Assembly (NCBI GenBank): GCA_029782145.1
Contig: JAKOVH010000016.1
Span: forward strand, 124,001-188,000
Source: Actinomycetes bacterium
GTDB lineage: Bacteria; Actinomycetota; Acidimicrobiia; Acidimicrobiales; Acidimicrobilacustridaceae
Reading direction: 5' to 3'
Length of the DNA stretch: 64,000 bases
Shown: positions 9,217-17,423 of the stretch, in pieces
Numbering within the stretch: position 1 is the stretch's first letter
Layout: every line of letters starts with the position of its first letter
Made by a program: the position numbers and the translations under genes
The notes under the pieces: model-generated
Database searches by the model: none
What the model was told of the DNA's origin: nothing
What the model saw: the letters and a program-made list of their open reading frames with translations, nothing else

Positions 9217-10065
9217 ATGCCCATCAACCACGACGCCGTCGGCGCCACCGGAGAGCCCACCGAGCACTCCTGGACCTCCAAGGACGGCCTGCTCTACGCC
9301 CTCGGGGTCGGTGCGGGCACCGACGAGCTGGCGTTCACCACCGAGAACAGCATCGACGTCCCCCAGCGGGTCCTGCCCACCATGGGCGTGGTGCTCGGCA
9401 TGAACGCCATGAAGGCCATGGCTGCCATCGGTGAGTTCAACTTCGCCATGCTCGTCCACGGCGAGCAGGGCATCACCCTCCACGGCGAGATCCCGGTGGA
9501 GGGCACGCTGGTCGGCACCAGCCGCATCGCCGGCATCTACGACAAGGGCTCGGGGGCGGCCGTCGTGGTCGACGTCGACTGCGTCGACAAGGCCACCGGG
9601 GCGCCGCTGTTCTCCATCAGCTCCACCAGCTTCATCCGCGGCGAGGGCGGGTGGGGCGGCGACCGCGGCCCGTCCGGCACCAAGGCCACGCCGCCCGACC
9701 GAGGCCCGGACTTCGCCGTGGCCTACCGGACCCGGGCCGACCAGGCGCTCGTCTACCGCCTCTCGGGCGACCGCAACCCGTTGCACTCCGACCCGAAGTT
9801 CGCCGAGCTGGCGGGCTTCGACCGGCCCATCCTGCACGGGCTGTGCACCTACGGCTTCGCCGGCCGGGCGCTGCTGCACACGCTGTGCGGCTCCGACCCG
9901 GCGAAGTTCCGGTCGATGGAGGGCCGGTTCGCCTCGCCGGTGTTCCCGGGCGAGGAGCTCACCACCGAGATGTGGGTGGTGGGCGACGGCGACTGCACCT
10001 TCCAGACCAAGGGCGAGGACGGCCGCGTCGTGCTCGCCGGCGGGCGGCACACCTTCGCCACCTGA
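9217..10065 (+). CDS. MaoC-like (R)-enoyl-CoA hydratase, hydratase-2 type
   Basis: 282 residues with two hotdog halves, like hydratase 2 of MFE-2. The catalytic region is YRLSGDRNPLHSDPKFAELAGF followed by PILHGLCTYGFAGRALL, which holds the Asp/His hydratase pair. It adds water to trans-2-enoyl-CoA to give (R)-3-hydroxyacyl-CoA, the substrate of the SDR just upstream. GGAGG lies before the ATG. The two-gene unit ends at a strong hairpin at 10080-10119. Confidence 0.88.
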   Translation: MPINHDAVGATGEPTEHSWTSKDGLLYALGVGAGTDELAFTTENSIDVPQRVLPTMGVVLGMNAMKAMAAIGEFNFAMLVHGEQGITLHGEIPVEGTLVGTSRIAGIYDKGSGAAVVVDVDCVDKATGAPLFSISSTSFIRGEGGWGGDRGPSGTKATPPDRGPDFAVAYRTRADQALVYRLSGDRNPLHSDPKFAELAGFDRPILHGLCTYGFAGRALLHTLCGSDPAKFRSMEGRFASPVFPGEELTTEMWVVGDGDCTFQTKGEDGRVVLAGGRHTFAT

Positions 10066-10079
10066 GGTCGCTGAGATGT

Positions 10080-10119
10080 CCGGTCGGGCGGTGCCGGGCG
10101 AGCGGCACCGCCCGACCGG
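10080..10119 (+). terminator. hairpin terminator after the SDR-MaoC pair
   Basis: The arms 10080-10096 and 10103-10119 are perfect inverted copies of 17 bases around a six-base loop (GGCGAG). Weaker pairing continues outward to about 10072 and 10128. The hairpin lies 14 bases after the hydratase stop and 55 bases before the next start. There is no clear T-run, as is common for actinobacterial hairpin terminators. Confidence 0.7.
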
Positions 10120-10174
10120 CACTTCTCACACCGGGAGCGACCGGCCCGGTGCGCGGCGCCCGTAGGGTGCGGCC

Positions 10175-10813
10175 ATGCGGCTGATCCTCGTGCGTCACGG
10201 TGAGGCCTACGCCGGCTTCCAGGGGGTGATCGGGGGGCCCACCGGGTGCGCCGGGCTCACGCCCCACGGCCGCCGGCAGGCCGAGGCCCTGCGGGACCAC
10301 CTCGCCGGCTCGGGCCGGGTGCACGCCGACGTGCTGGTGGCCAGCACCTTGCCGCGTGCCGTCGAGACGGCCCAGATCATCGCCCCCGGTCTGGGCCTGG
10401 CGATCCACGGCCACCACGACGACCTCTGCGAGCTCCACCCCGGAGCCGCCGACGGCCTGGAGTGGGCGGAGTACGCCACCCGCTACGGCGGCTTCGACAT
10501 GGAGGCCGAGCCCGACCGCGTGTTCGCGCCGGAGGGGGAGAGCTGGAACAGCTTCCACCAGCGGGTGCGGTCGATGCTCGAGCGGGTGGCCGCCGAGCAC
10601 ACGGGGCGCACGGTGGTGGCCGTCTGCCACGCCGGGGTGATCATGGCGTCGGTGCGGGTGCTGTTCGCCATCCCGCACCCGGGCACCGGAGCCCGCCTGC
10701 AGCCGGTGAACACCGGGCTCACCGAGTGGGAGCACGACCCCGACCGCGACCGCTGGACGTTGCACTCGTTCAACGAGGCCGACCACCTCCTCGGCCTGGC
10801 CCGACCCGCCTGA
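10175..10813 (+). CDS. histidine phosphatase family protein
   Basis: 212 residues. The RHG motif of the phosphoglycerate-mutase-like superfamily is at residues 8-10 (LILVRHGEAY) with the phospho-accepting His. The second catalytic His is in VVAVCHAGVIMAS (about 155), with LTPHGRRQAEAL and the ASTLPRAVETAQ arginine between them. It transfers phosphate via phosphohistidine. The substrate could be a sugar phosphate, a nucleotide or a cofactor precursor. The ATG at 10175 places the first strand directly at the N-terminus as usual for the family. Confidence 0.85.
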   Translation: MRLILVRHGEAYAGFQGVIGGPTGCAGLTPHGRRQAEALRDHLAGSGRVHADVLVASTLPRAVETAQIIAPGLGLAIHGHHDDLCELHPGAADGLEWAEYATRYGGFDMEAEPDRVFAPEGESWNSFHQRVRSMLERVAAEHTGRTVVAVCHAGVIMASVRVLFAIPHPGTGARLQPVNTGLTEWEHDPDRDRWTLHSFNEADHLLGLARPA

Positions 10814-10874
10814 GGGCGCCCGACCCGGGGTCGGACGGCGCGGGACCCACCCCGGCCGGGGAAGGAACACCGGC

Positions 10875-11324
10875 ATGGCAGAGGGCAACGACGCAACGGT
10901 GCAGGCCGCCCGGGCGGCCGCGGAGCGGGACGAGCTGGCCGGGTGGGTCGCCCGCTTCCTGGCCAGCCCGGGCAGCGACAACGCCGAGCTGGGCGAGGCG
11001 CTGGCCGATCGCCAGCGGTGCTGGCTCGGGCCGGTGCAGGTGCCGATCCACGAGCTGCACCGCCTCGCCGGGCCCCCGGGTGAGCCGGTGCTGTGCCCGG
11101 TCGACGACGACTGGTGGCGCGACGACGTGCAGGACCTGGCCGAGAAGGTCGACGACGGCTGGGAGCCGCCGCCCCTGGTCGTCACGTACCGCGACGGCCA
11201 GCTGGTGCTCGAGGACGGCAACCACCGGGCCGAGGCCATGCGCCGGGCCGACGAGGAGCTGGCGTGGGCGGTGGTCGGGTTCGACAGCGAGGCCGACCGC
11301 GACCGCTTCGCCGCGGAACGCTGA
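10875..11324 (+). CDS. small ParB/sulfiredoxin-fold-like protein
   Basis: 149 residues. The C-terminal half has the layout of a ParB N-terminal/sulfiredoxin domain: PVQVPIHELHRL, a central helix DLAEKVDDGWEPPPLVV, then LVLEDGNHRAEAMRRA, where the DGNHR motif corresponds to the DGxHR/GERR loop that binds phosphate groups. The N-terminal 60 residues are helical and charged. GAAGGA lies nine bases before the ATG. Its partner is unknown. It is not a chromosome-partitioning ParB because the HTH and dimer domains are absent. Confidence 0.55.
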   Translation: MAEGNDATVQAARAAAERDELAGWVARFLASPGSDNAELGEALADRQRCWLGPVQVPIHELHRLAGPPGEPVLCPVDDDWWRDDVQDLAEKVDDGWEPPPLVVTYRDGQLVLEDGNHRAEAMRRADEELAWAVVGFDSEADRDRFAAER

Positions 11325-11329
11325 GCCGG

Positions 11330-12727
11330 CTACTGGAAGTTGGTCGGGGTGGGCTGCGACCAGTCGCGCGTGGTGCCGGGCCAGCACGCCCAGGGGGTCG
11401 ACGGGTCGCCGAGGGTCTGGAAGGCGCCGCCCCTGACCACCACCGCCGCCGCGCACTCCGGGTCGGAGCCGTGGGTAGCGGGGTCGGCCTCGGTGGGGGC
11501 GGAGTGCTGGCGGCTCCAGTCGATCGGCGGCACCAGGCCCCCGGCGGTGAACGCCGTCAGCTGCTGGTTCGACGCGTCGATCACCTTCTGGCGGTCGAAC
11601 TCGGGCCCGGCCGCCGCCAGCCCCTGGTAGGCCAGGTCGGCGTTGATCCACCCGATCATGGCGTGCTCGCTCAGAGGCTTGCCGCTCTTCTGCATCCACT
11701 CCTGGAAGTCGGCGAGCTGGTTGCCGGTGGCGTCGGACTCGAACGGCCGGAAGCCCACGGTGACGTAGTCGCCCTCGAACAGGTCGCCGGAGCCCTTGAC
11801 GAAGTCCTGGTCGTAGCTGTTGGGGTGGACGAGCTTCACCTTGTCGCGGATGCCCTGGCGCTGCAGCTCCTGGGCGAGGGTCTTCATGCCGTTCAGGTCG
11901 AGGCACGACAGCACGAAGTCGACGCCCGCGTCCTTCATCGCCGTCACCTCGGGGCCGACGCCGTTGGAGAGGCCGAACGCCAGGCTGTCGTTGTAGTAGG
12001 CGACGGTGGCGCCGCCGATGTCGCTGGTGTACTTCTCGATGCTCGCCTTGTAGGCCTCGGCGCACAGCTTGGAGTTCTCGCTCACGCCGTAGCCGAGCAC
12101 CGCCACCTTGGTGGCGCCCGCCTGCTGGGCGAGGTAGGCGGCCGGGCGCGAGGTGCAGTCGTAGCAGTGGGCGGGGGCGTTGCCGAAGATCTGGGGCTGG
12201 CCCTGCACCGGGTGGATGGCGAGGGTGTAGAGGGGGACGCCGGCGTTGGCCAGGTCGTTCCAGCCGGCGGGCACCAGCGGGGCCGAGAAGGTGGCGAAGG
12301 TGTCGTCGTTCGAGAGGATCTCGAGCGACTTGGCCTGGTTGTTGGCCAGCTCGTCGTCGAGCACCTCGCTCAGCACCAGCTGGCGGCCCCAGATGCCACC
12401 CTCGCTGTTGCGGAAGTCGAAGTAGGCCTTCACCCCGTCGACGAAGCAGGGGAGGATGCAGGTGCCGAGCGGGTTGCCCTGGTCGGTGCCCACGGCCGAG
12501 AAGCGGATCTCGGTGTCGGTCACGCCCGGCACGCCGGAGATGGCCACGTGCTCGCTCAGGTCGCTCGACGCTGCGCCACCCGAGGCGCCGGAGGCGCCAG
12601 CGGTCGCGGTGGTCGGCGTCGCCGAGCTCTTGCCGTCGGAGTTGCCGCACGCGGCGGCGAGCAGCACGAGCACCAGCCCGATCGCCGCCACCAGGGTGCG
12701 GCCGGTCCGCTTCCGATCGATCAGCAT
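11330..12727 (-). CDS. ABC transporter solute-binding lipoprotein (branched-chain amino acid type)
   Basis: 465 residues. It has a lipoprotein signal peptide with lipobox LAAAC at about residues 20-24, a Ser/Thr/Gly-rich linker, then a type I periplasmic-binding fold (DTEIRFSAVGTDQGNP, AYFDFRNSEGGIWGRQL, VAVLGYGVSENSKLCAEAY). It would capture an extracellular ligand for an ABC importer, but no permease or ATPase genes are adjacent. ATG 12727 is chosen over GTG 12739 because a GGGGGGA ribosome site precedes it by four bases. Its promoter region holds two CGTTCTT direct repeats (see 12794-12832), so it likely belongs to the TetR regulon. Confidence 0.85.
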   Translation of the reverse strand: MLIDRKRTGRTLVAAIGLVLVLLAAACGNSDGKSSATPTTATAGASGASGGAASSDLSEHVAISGVPGVTDTEIRFSAVGTDQGNPLGTCILPCFVDGVKAYFDFRNSEGGIWGRQLVLSEVLDDELANNQAKSLEILSNDDTFATFSAPLVPAGWNDLANAGVPLYTLAIHPVQGQPQIFGNAPAHCYDCTSRPAAYLAQQAGATKVAVLGYGVSENSKLCAEAYKASIEKYTSDIGGATVAYYNDSLAFGLSNGVGPEVTAMKDAGVDFVLSCLDLNGMKTLAQELQRQGIRDKVKLVHPNSYDQDFVKGSGDLFEGDYVTVGFRPFESDATGNQLADFQEWMQKSGKPLSEHAMIGWINADLAYQGLAAAGPEFDRQKVIDASNQQLTAFTAGGLVPPIDWSRQHSAPTEADPATHGSDPECAAAVVVRGGAFQTLGDPSTPWACWPGTTRDWSQPTPTNFQ

Positions 12728-12793
12728 CGGTCCCCCCACCGTTGCACCGGCCCCCCAGCCGGCGGCGCGGGCGGCAGTGTGCCCGCACGGACC

Positions 12794-12832
12794 TAGAATA
12801 CCGTTCTTCCCGAAAGAAGAAAACCGTTCTTA
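12794..12832. promoter_or_regulatory. candidate TetR operator pair upstream of the solute-binding protein gene
   Basis: Two near-identical boxes, AGAATACCGTTCTTCCCG (from 12796) and AAAACCGTTCTTACCG (from 12820), repeat ACCGTTCTTnCCG at a 23-base offset. Each combines a CGTTCT half-site with a degenerate AGAA half. The same half-sites form palindromes at 18912-18938 and 21797-21809. The second box overlaps the TetR stop codon. This is the promoter region of the solute-binding protein gene (start 12727). Confidence 0.5.
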
Positions 12833-13540
12833 CCGCGACCGCTGTTGCGGGGAGCGCCTGCGCCGGGTGGCGGACCCGGTGCCGGCCGCGCCCACGGGCT
12901 CGGTGGCGGGCGCACCGAGCCCGTGCAGGCAGAACCGCCACACCGCGTCGGCGAGGCCGGGGTCGGCAGCGCCCAGGAAGGAGCGCTGGTGGAACACCGA
13001 GATCACCAGCTGGCCGAGCAGCCAGGCGTCGCGCTCGGGGTCGACGGACCGGAGCGAGCCGGCCTGCGTGGCCGCCTCGATCTCGACCCGCAGCAGCTCG
13101 GTGTAGGGCCGGCTGACCTGGTCGACCTCCTCGGGGAAGACCTCGGCCAGCCGCCAGTGCTCCGAGGGCACGAAGCGGCTGCCGGGGTCGCCCTCCGGGA
13201 GCGCGTCGAGCAGCTGGACCACGGCGACGACGTGGCTCCGCAGGCGCTCGACGGGGTCGGCGAGGTGCTCGGCCCGGACCCGGAAGCCGTCGCAGGCCTG
13301 CACGATGAGGTCCTCGAGCACGGCGAGGAGCAGCTCGTCCTTGCCGGGGAAGTACCGGTAGAAGGTCTGCAGCGCGACCCCGGCCTCCTTCACCAGGTCC
13401 TGGATGGTGAACGAGGCCCCCTGCTCGGTGGCCAGGCGTCGGCCGGCGTCGACGAGGACCTGCGCCTGCTTCATGCTGCGGTCGCGGGAGCGCTGCACCG
13501 CGGGCGAGCGCTCGGCCAGGCGCTCGGCCCAGCCCGTCAC
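12830..13540 (-). CDS. TetR-family transcriptional regulator
   Basis: 236 residues from a GTG at 13540 that overlaps the stop of the DUF385 gene (GTGA). The N-terminal HTH is in FTIQDLVKEAGVALQTFYRYFPGKDELLLAVLEDLI (about residues 40-75). The rest is a helical ligand-binding domain. It is the last gene of the seven-gene minus-strand operon that starts with the aldehyde dehydrogenase, so it is likely autoregulated. Candidate operators with CGTTCT/AGAACG arms occur at 12.8, 18.9 and 21.8 kb. Its probable inducer is a CoA thioester or other intermediate of the encoded pathway. Confidence 0.88.
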   Translation of the reverse strand: MTGWAERLAERSPAVQRSRDRSMKQAQVLVDAGRRLATEQGASFTIQDLVKEAGVALQTFYRYFPGKDELLLAVLEDLIVQACDGFRVRAEHLADPVERLRSHVVAVVQLLDALPEGDPGSRFVPSEHWRLAEVFPEEVDQVSRPYTELLRVEIEAATQAGSLRSVDPERDAWLLGQLVISVFHQRSFLGAADPGLADAVWRFCLHGLGAPATEPVGAAGTGSATRRRRSPQQRSR

Positions 13541-13971
13541 GTCGGCGTGAGCACGACCACGGGGATCACCCGCTGCGTCCGTGCCTGGTAGACGTCGTAG
13601 TTCGGCCACACGCCCACCATGATGTCCCACAGCCGTGGCTTCTCCGCCGGCTCGGCGGTGCGGGCCACCACCGGGACGTGCTCGGCCTTCACCTGGATCT
13701 CGGCGTGCGGGTCGGTGAGCAGGTTGCGGTACCACTGCGGGTGCTCGGGCGCCCCGCCCATGGAGGCCACCACGAGGTAGTCGTCGCCGTCACGGCCGAA
13801 GATGAGCGCGCAGGTGCGGTGCTGGCCGGTGCGTCGCCCCGCAGTGGTGAGCAGCAGGGTCGGCACGCCGTTCCAGAGGTAGCCCACCTCGCCGTCGGTC
13901 TCGCGGTACCGGCGGATGTGGTCCTCGCCGATCAGGGTGAGGTCCGGTGCCTGGTAGTCGGGCTCGCCCAT
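13537..13971 (-). CDS. DUF385 / deazaflavin-dependent nitroreductase family protein
   Basis: 144 residues, the normal length for the F420-binding split-barrel proteins related to Ddn. Typical blocks are LLLTTAGRRTGQHRTCALIFGRDGDDYLVVASMGG (about 39-73) and HPQWYRNLLTDPHAEIQV. Members use F420H2 to reduce quinones, nitro compounds or unsaturated substrates, or act as quinone-protecting reductases. It lies between the P450 and TetR genes, 14 bases after the P450 stop, so it is presumably a reductase step of the same pathway. Several actinobacterial lipid pathways use such F420 enzymes. Confidence 0.85.
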   Translation of the reverse strand: MGEPDYQAPDLTLIGEDHIRRYRETDGEVGYLWNGVPTLLLTTAGRRTGQHRTCALIFGRDGDDYLVVASMGGAPEHPQWYRNLLTDPHAEIQVKAEHVPVVARTAEPAEKPRLWDIMVGVWPNYDVYQARTQRVIPVVVLTPT

Positions 13972-13985
13972 GGGGTCGGCTCCTC

Positions 13986-15227
13986 TCAGCCCCACATCAC
14001 GGGGATGTCCATGGCGCCGCGCTCGTAGAGCCCGATCACCTGCGGTGGCTCGGCGTCGGGGTCGAGCCGCAGGTTCGGCAGCCGGTCGAGCAGGGCGTTG
14101 AGGGCCGTGGTCATCTCGGCCCGGGCGACGTGCATGCCGAGGCACACGTGGGGGCCGCTGCCGAAGGCGAGCGACGGCTTGAGCGGCCGGTCGACGTCGA
14201 AGTCGTCGGGGTCGTCCCAGCGGGCAGGGTCGCGGTTGGCGGCGCCGATGGCGATGTGCACCACCGACCCCTTCGGCACGTGCACGCCGTGGAGGTCGAC
14301 GTCGCGGGTCACCCACCGCGAGAACATGGGGTCGGTGGGCTCCCACCGGGTGGACTCCTCGATGGCGGCCCGCACGAGGTCGCGGTCGTCGCGGATCCGG
14401 GCGAGCAGCTCCGGCCGGTTCAACAGGGTGGCGAGGGTGATGCCCATCTGCTTCCACGTCGTGCCCGAGCCCGCCGCCAGCAGCAGGTAGGCGAAGGTGT
14501 GGATCTCGGCATCGGTCAGCCGATGCGTCACCCCGTCGTCGTCGACGTACTCGGCCTCGACGAGCACGCTGATGAGGTCGTCCTCCGGCGCCTCGCGGCG
14601 GGCAGCGACGATCGGGGCGATGAGCGCCTCGACCTGCTGCGGGTCCCGCAGCGCCTCGCGGATGTCGAGGGCCTGCTCGACGGGCACGCCGAAGCTCCCG
14701 GTGATCGTCAGCACCGGGATGGCAGCGCACAGGTCGACGTTGAGCTCGGCCCGGCCGTCGTCGACGAAGCCGTCGATCAGCAGCTGCACCGTCTCCTCGA
14801 TCCAGTTCGTCATCCACCACCGCACCTTGGACGGCACGAACGAGGGCTGCACCAGGCCCCGGTACCGGCGGTGCTCGGCTCCGCCCATCATCAGCATCGA
14901 GCTCTCCACGCCGCTGTGACGGGGATCTCCGGCGTTGGGCGACGAGGCGAACAGCTCGGGGTCGCGGTAGATGCCCTCGCACGCCTCGAGCGAGAACACC
15001 GTGAAGTGAGGGCTCTCGGGGTAGGGCAGGCCGTGGAAGAGGGCCTCTCCCGGGTAGCCGGTGAGGCGGTGCAGGGTGCCCTCGTGCACCGGGGCCCGCT
15101 CGCGCAGGCGCCGCCAGATCGGGTGCGGGTCGTCGATGAAGTCGCCCCCGCTCCAGGCGTTGCTGCCCGTGCGGAGGTCGAACAGGGTGCGGATGCGGTC
15201 GCGGTCGAGCGCCTTCAGGTCGGTCAC
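13986..15227 (-). CDS. cytochrome P450 in a ferredoxin-linked operon
   Basis: 413 residues. The I-helix motif is LLLAAGSGTTWKQMG, the ExxR helix is in AAIEESTRWEPTDPMF, and the heme loop is LAFGSGPHVCLGMHVARAE (cysteine about residue 360). The I-helix has Ser-Gly before the Thr-Thr instead of the usual acidic residue next to threonine, which may affect oxygen activation. The GTG at 15227 has GAGGTGA seven bases upstream. A [3Fe-4S] ferredoxin, an SDR and an aldehyde dehydrogenase lie in the same operon, which suggests stepwise oxidation of a methyl or methylene group to an acid. Confidence 0.92.
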   Translation of the reverse strand: MTDLKALDRDRIRTLFDLRTGSNAWSGGDFIDDPHPIWRRLRERAPVHEGTLHRLTGYPGEALFHGLPYPESPHFTVFSLEACEGIYRDPELFASSPNAGDPRHSGVESSMLMMGGAEHRRYRGLVQPSFVPSKVRWWMTNWIEETVQLLIDGFVDDGRAELNVDLCAAIPVLTITGSFGVPVEQALDIREALRDPQQVEALIAPIVAARREAPEDDLISVLVEAEYVDDDGVTHRLTDAEIHTFAYLLLAAGSGTTWKQMGITLATLLNRPELLARIRDDRDLVRAAIEESTRWEPTDPMFSRWVTRDVDLHGVHVPKGSVVHIAIGAANRDPARWDDPDDFDVDRPLKPSLAFGSGPHVCLGMHVARAEMTTALNALLDRLPNLRLDPDAEPPQVIGLYERGAMDIPVMWG

Positions 15228-15231
15228 GTCG

Positions 15232-16011
15232 TCACCTCGCCACGTAGCCGCCGTCGACCGGCACCAGCACGCCGGTGATGTTGGCGGCCCGGTCCGAGCA
15301 GAGGAACACCGCCGCCTCGGCGCAGTCCTCGGCCGTGATGGGCTTGCCCAGCGGGTGGCCGGCACCGGCCGCCTGGGCCACCTGCTCGAGCTGGTCGTCG
15401 GGCAGGTCCATGCCGCCCGCAGCCATGAAGCCGGTGTAGGGCATAGCGGCGGGGCAGATGGCGTTGACCCGGATGCCGAACGGGGCGCACTCGACCGCCA
15501 CCGCCTTGGTGAGCTGGTGCACCGCCCCCTTGGTGGCGCCGTAGACGGTGCCGCCCCAGCCCACGAGCCCGGCCACCGAGCCGGTGTTGAGGATGACCCC
15601 GCCGTCGCCCTGCTCCTTGAAGCGCACCACGGCGTGCTTGCACCCGAGAAAGACCCCCCCGAAGTTCACGTTGGTGAGCTTCAGGTAGTCGTCGTAGGTG
15701 TGCTCCTGGAACGACATGCCCAGCCGCGGTGTGGGGATGCCGACGTTGTTGAACACGATGTCGAGCCGGCCGTGCTGGTCGACGGCGGCCGCCACCATGG
15801 CGACGACGTCGTCCTCGTTCGACACGTCGGTGCGCACGGCGGTGGCCGTGCCGCCGGCCTGCTCGACCAGGCGCACGGTCTCCTTGGCGGCGTCGGCATC
15901 GAGGTCGGCGCACACGACCCGTGCCCCCTCCTCGGCGAAGCGGCGGGCCGAGGCCCGGCCCACGCCGGACCCGGCGCCGGTGATGATGGCGGTCTTGCCG
16001 TCGAGCAGCAC
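15232..16011 (-). CDS. SDR family oxidoreductase
   Basis: 259 residues with TGAGSGVG (about 12-19), NNVG in place of NNAG, the Ser in NTGSVAGLVGWGG and YGATKGA as catalytic YxxxK. The C-terminus ends in NITGVLVPVDGGYVAR as in classical SDRs. The GTG at 16011 is supported by AGGAGAG seven bases upstream. It would oxidise an alcohol, probably the product of the adjacent P450, with NAD(P)+. It is four bases from the P450 start and just after the ferredoxin stop, so it is part of the operon. Confidence 0.88.
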   Translation of the reverse strand: MLLDGKTAIITGAGSGVGRASARRFAEEGARVVCADLDADAAKETVRLVEQAGGTATAVRTDVSNEDDVVAMVAAAVDQHGRLDIVFNNVGIPTPRLGMSFQEHTYDDYLKLTNVNFGGVFLGCKHAVVRFKEQGDGGVILNTGSVAGLVGWGGTVYGATKGAVHQLTKAVAVECAPFGIRVNAICPAAMPYTGFMAAGGMDLPDDQLEQVAQAAGAGHPLGKPITAEDCAEAAVFLCSDRAANITGVLVPVDGGYVAR

Positions 16012-16015
16012 TGCG

Positions 16016-16216
16016 TCACTCTCCTTCTTCGGTGAGCTGGAGCGCCCCGGTGGGGCAGCCCTCGACGGCCGTGCGCACCGCGGCGAGGTCGTCGGTGGAG
16101 GGGTCGAGCACCACGGCCTTGGCCTCGGCGTCGTGGGCGAAGGTGCCCGGGGCGTAGACGATGCACATGCCGCTGCCGATGCAGCGGTCGCGATCGACCG
16201 TGACGGACCACGCCAT
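16016..16216 (-). CDS. [3Fe-4S] ferredoxin, P450 redox partner
   Basis: 66 residues: VTVDRDRCIGSGMCIVYAPG has C-x5-C, followed by the distal C-P in VEGCPTGAL. This is the pattern of single-cluster 3Fe-4S ferredoxins of actinobacterial P450 operons, where the second cysteine of the 4Fe motif is replaced (here Gly). It passes electrons to the P450 two genes downstream. No ferredoxin reductase gene is nearby. The ATG lies one base after the amidohydrolase stop. Confidence 0.93.
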   Translation of the reverse strand: MAWSVTVDRDRCIGSGMCIVYAPGTFAHDAEAKAVVLDPSTDDLAAVRTAVEGCPTGALQLTEEGE

Positions 16217-16217
16217 G

Positions 16218-17423
16218 TCAGGCGCCCGCCAGCACCGGCGGCTCGGCGGGGGTGAACCGGTAGAGCCGCTCGGCGTTGCCCCGCAGGATCTTGTACTGCG
16301 TCTCGGCCGGCAGGTGCCCGATCTGGGCCCGGACGCTGCCGATGCAGTCGGGCCACGTCGAGTCGGAGTGGGGGTAGTCGGTCTCGCACATCACGTTGTC
16401 CTCGCCGATCTCGTCGAGGCTGGCGATGCCGTGCTCGTCGTGGATGAAGCAGCCGAAGACGTGGTCGCGGAAGGTGGCCCGCACGTCGAGGGTGTCGAGG
16501 TCGACCGCCCCCGCCCCACCGTGGTCCATGAAGCGCTGGCCCTTCTTCACCCAGTGGCGCTGCTTGTCGAGCACCTGCTCGGCCCGCTCGAGGAAGTACG
16601 GGACCCAGCCGATCTCACCCTCGGAGAGGGCGATCTTGAGCTTGGGGAAGCGCTGGAACATGCCGCTGAAGATCCACGACAGCATCGCCCCCGACGTGCG
16701 GATGGCCCCCCACGTGAGGTTGGCCATGAACGGTGCGTCCGGCGCGATCTGGGGCACCTCCGACGACGAACCGACGTGCATCGACACGACCATCTCGAGG
16801 TCGTTGGCGGCGGCCATGACCGAGTCCCAGAAGCGGTCCTTGTCGTGGATCGTGGGCAGGCCGAGCTTGGACGGGTTCTCCGAGAACAGGAAGGAGGTGG
16901 CGCCCCTGGCCGCGCAGCGCTCGAGCTCGGCCACGGCCAGCCGTGGGTCCCACATGGGGATCAGCACCAGCGGGATGTACCGACCGGGTGCCGCGGCGCA
17001 CCACTCGTCGATCAGCCAGTCGTTGTAGGCCTTCAGGCACACCAGCCCGAAGTCGCGGTCGCTGGCCTCCATGAACAGCTGGCCGCAGAAGCGGGTGATG
17101 GTGGGGAACACGGCCGAGGCCAGGATGCCGGCGCGGTCCATGTCGTCCAGGCGGGCCCGCGGGTCGTAGCAGCCCGGGCGCATCTCGGAGTAGGGCAGCG
17201 GCTCGGGGCTGAACTCCTCCTTCGTCCTGCCCGCCACCGCGCTCAGCCCGGAGCTCGGGTAGTGCTTGCCGTCGTAGACCCAGCCCTCGATGCCGTCGAC
17301 CGTCTCCATGTGCGGCGCCCGGTCGCGGTCCTTGGCCGGCACCCGGTCGACCCAGACGTTGGGCGGTTCGAGGATGTGGTCGTCGACCGAGATGAGCCAG
17401 TCGAGGTTCAGGGAGTCGTTCAT
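16218..17423 (-). CDS. amidohydrolase 2 family metal-dependent hydrolase
   Basis: 401 residues. The TIM-barrel amidohydrolase pattern starts with ISVDDHILEPPNVW near residue 11 (the DxH of ACMSD-like members) and continues with LRLDDMDRAGI-type segments (ARLDDMDRAGILASAVFP), VVSMHVGSSS with a metal His, and the late MCETDYPHSDSTWP with the catalytic Asp. Members are decarboxylases or hydrolases of cyclic and aromatic acids. The ATG overlaps the aldehyde dehydrogenase stop (ATGA). The position between aldehyde dehydrogenase and ferredoxin makes it part of the same pathway, perhaps a C-C or ring hydrolysis step. Confidence 0.85.
   Translation of the reverse strand: MNDSLNLDWLISVDDHILEPPNVWVDRVPAKDRDRAPHMETVDGIEGWVYDGKHYPSSGLSAVAGRTKEEFSPEPLPYSEMRPGCYDPRARLDDMDRAGILASAVFPTITRFCGQLFMEASDRDFGLVCLKAYNDWLIDEWCAAAPGRYIPLVLIPMWDPRLAVAELERCAARGATSFLFSENPSKLGLPTIHDKDRFWDSVMAAANDLEMVVSMHVGSSSEVPQIAPDAPFMANLTWGAIRTSGAMLSWIFSGMFQRFPKLKIALSEGEIGWVPYFLERAEQVLDKQRHWVKKGQRFMDHGGAGAVDLDTLDVRATFRDHVFGCFIHDEHGIASLDEIGEDNVMCETDYPHSDSTWPDCIGSVRAQIGHLPAETQYKILRGNAERLYRFTPAEPPVLAGA

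Noticed and set aside
10770..12941. Minus-strand open frame of 723 residues covering the solute-binding gene in another frame
   Set aside because: The lipoprotein signal peptide and binding fold are in the other frame; this product is arginine/glycine-rich and lacks motifs.
13537..14982. A 481-residue minus-strand frame joining P450 sequence to DUF385
   Set aside because: The upstream part is the shadow frame of the P450 gene; the real DUF385 gene starts at ATG 13971.
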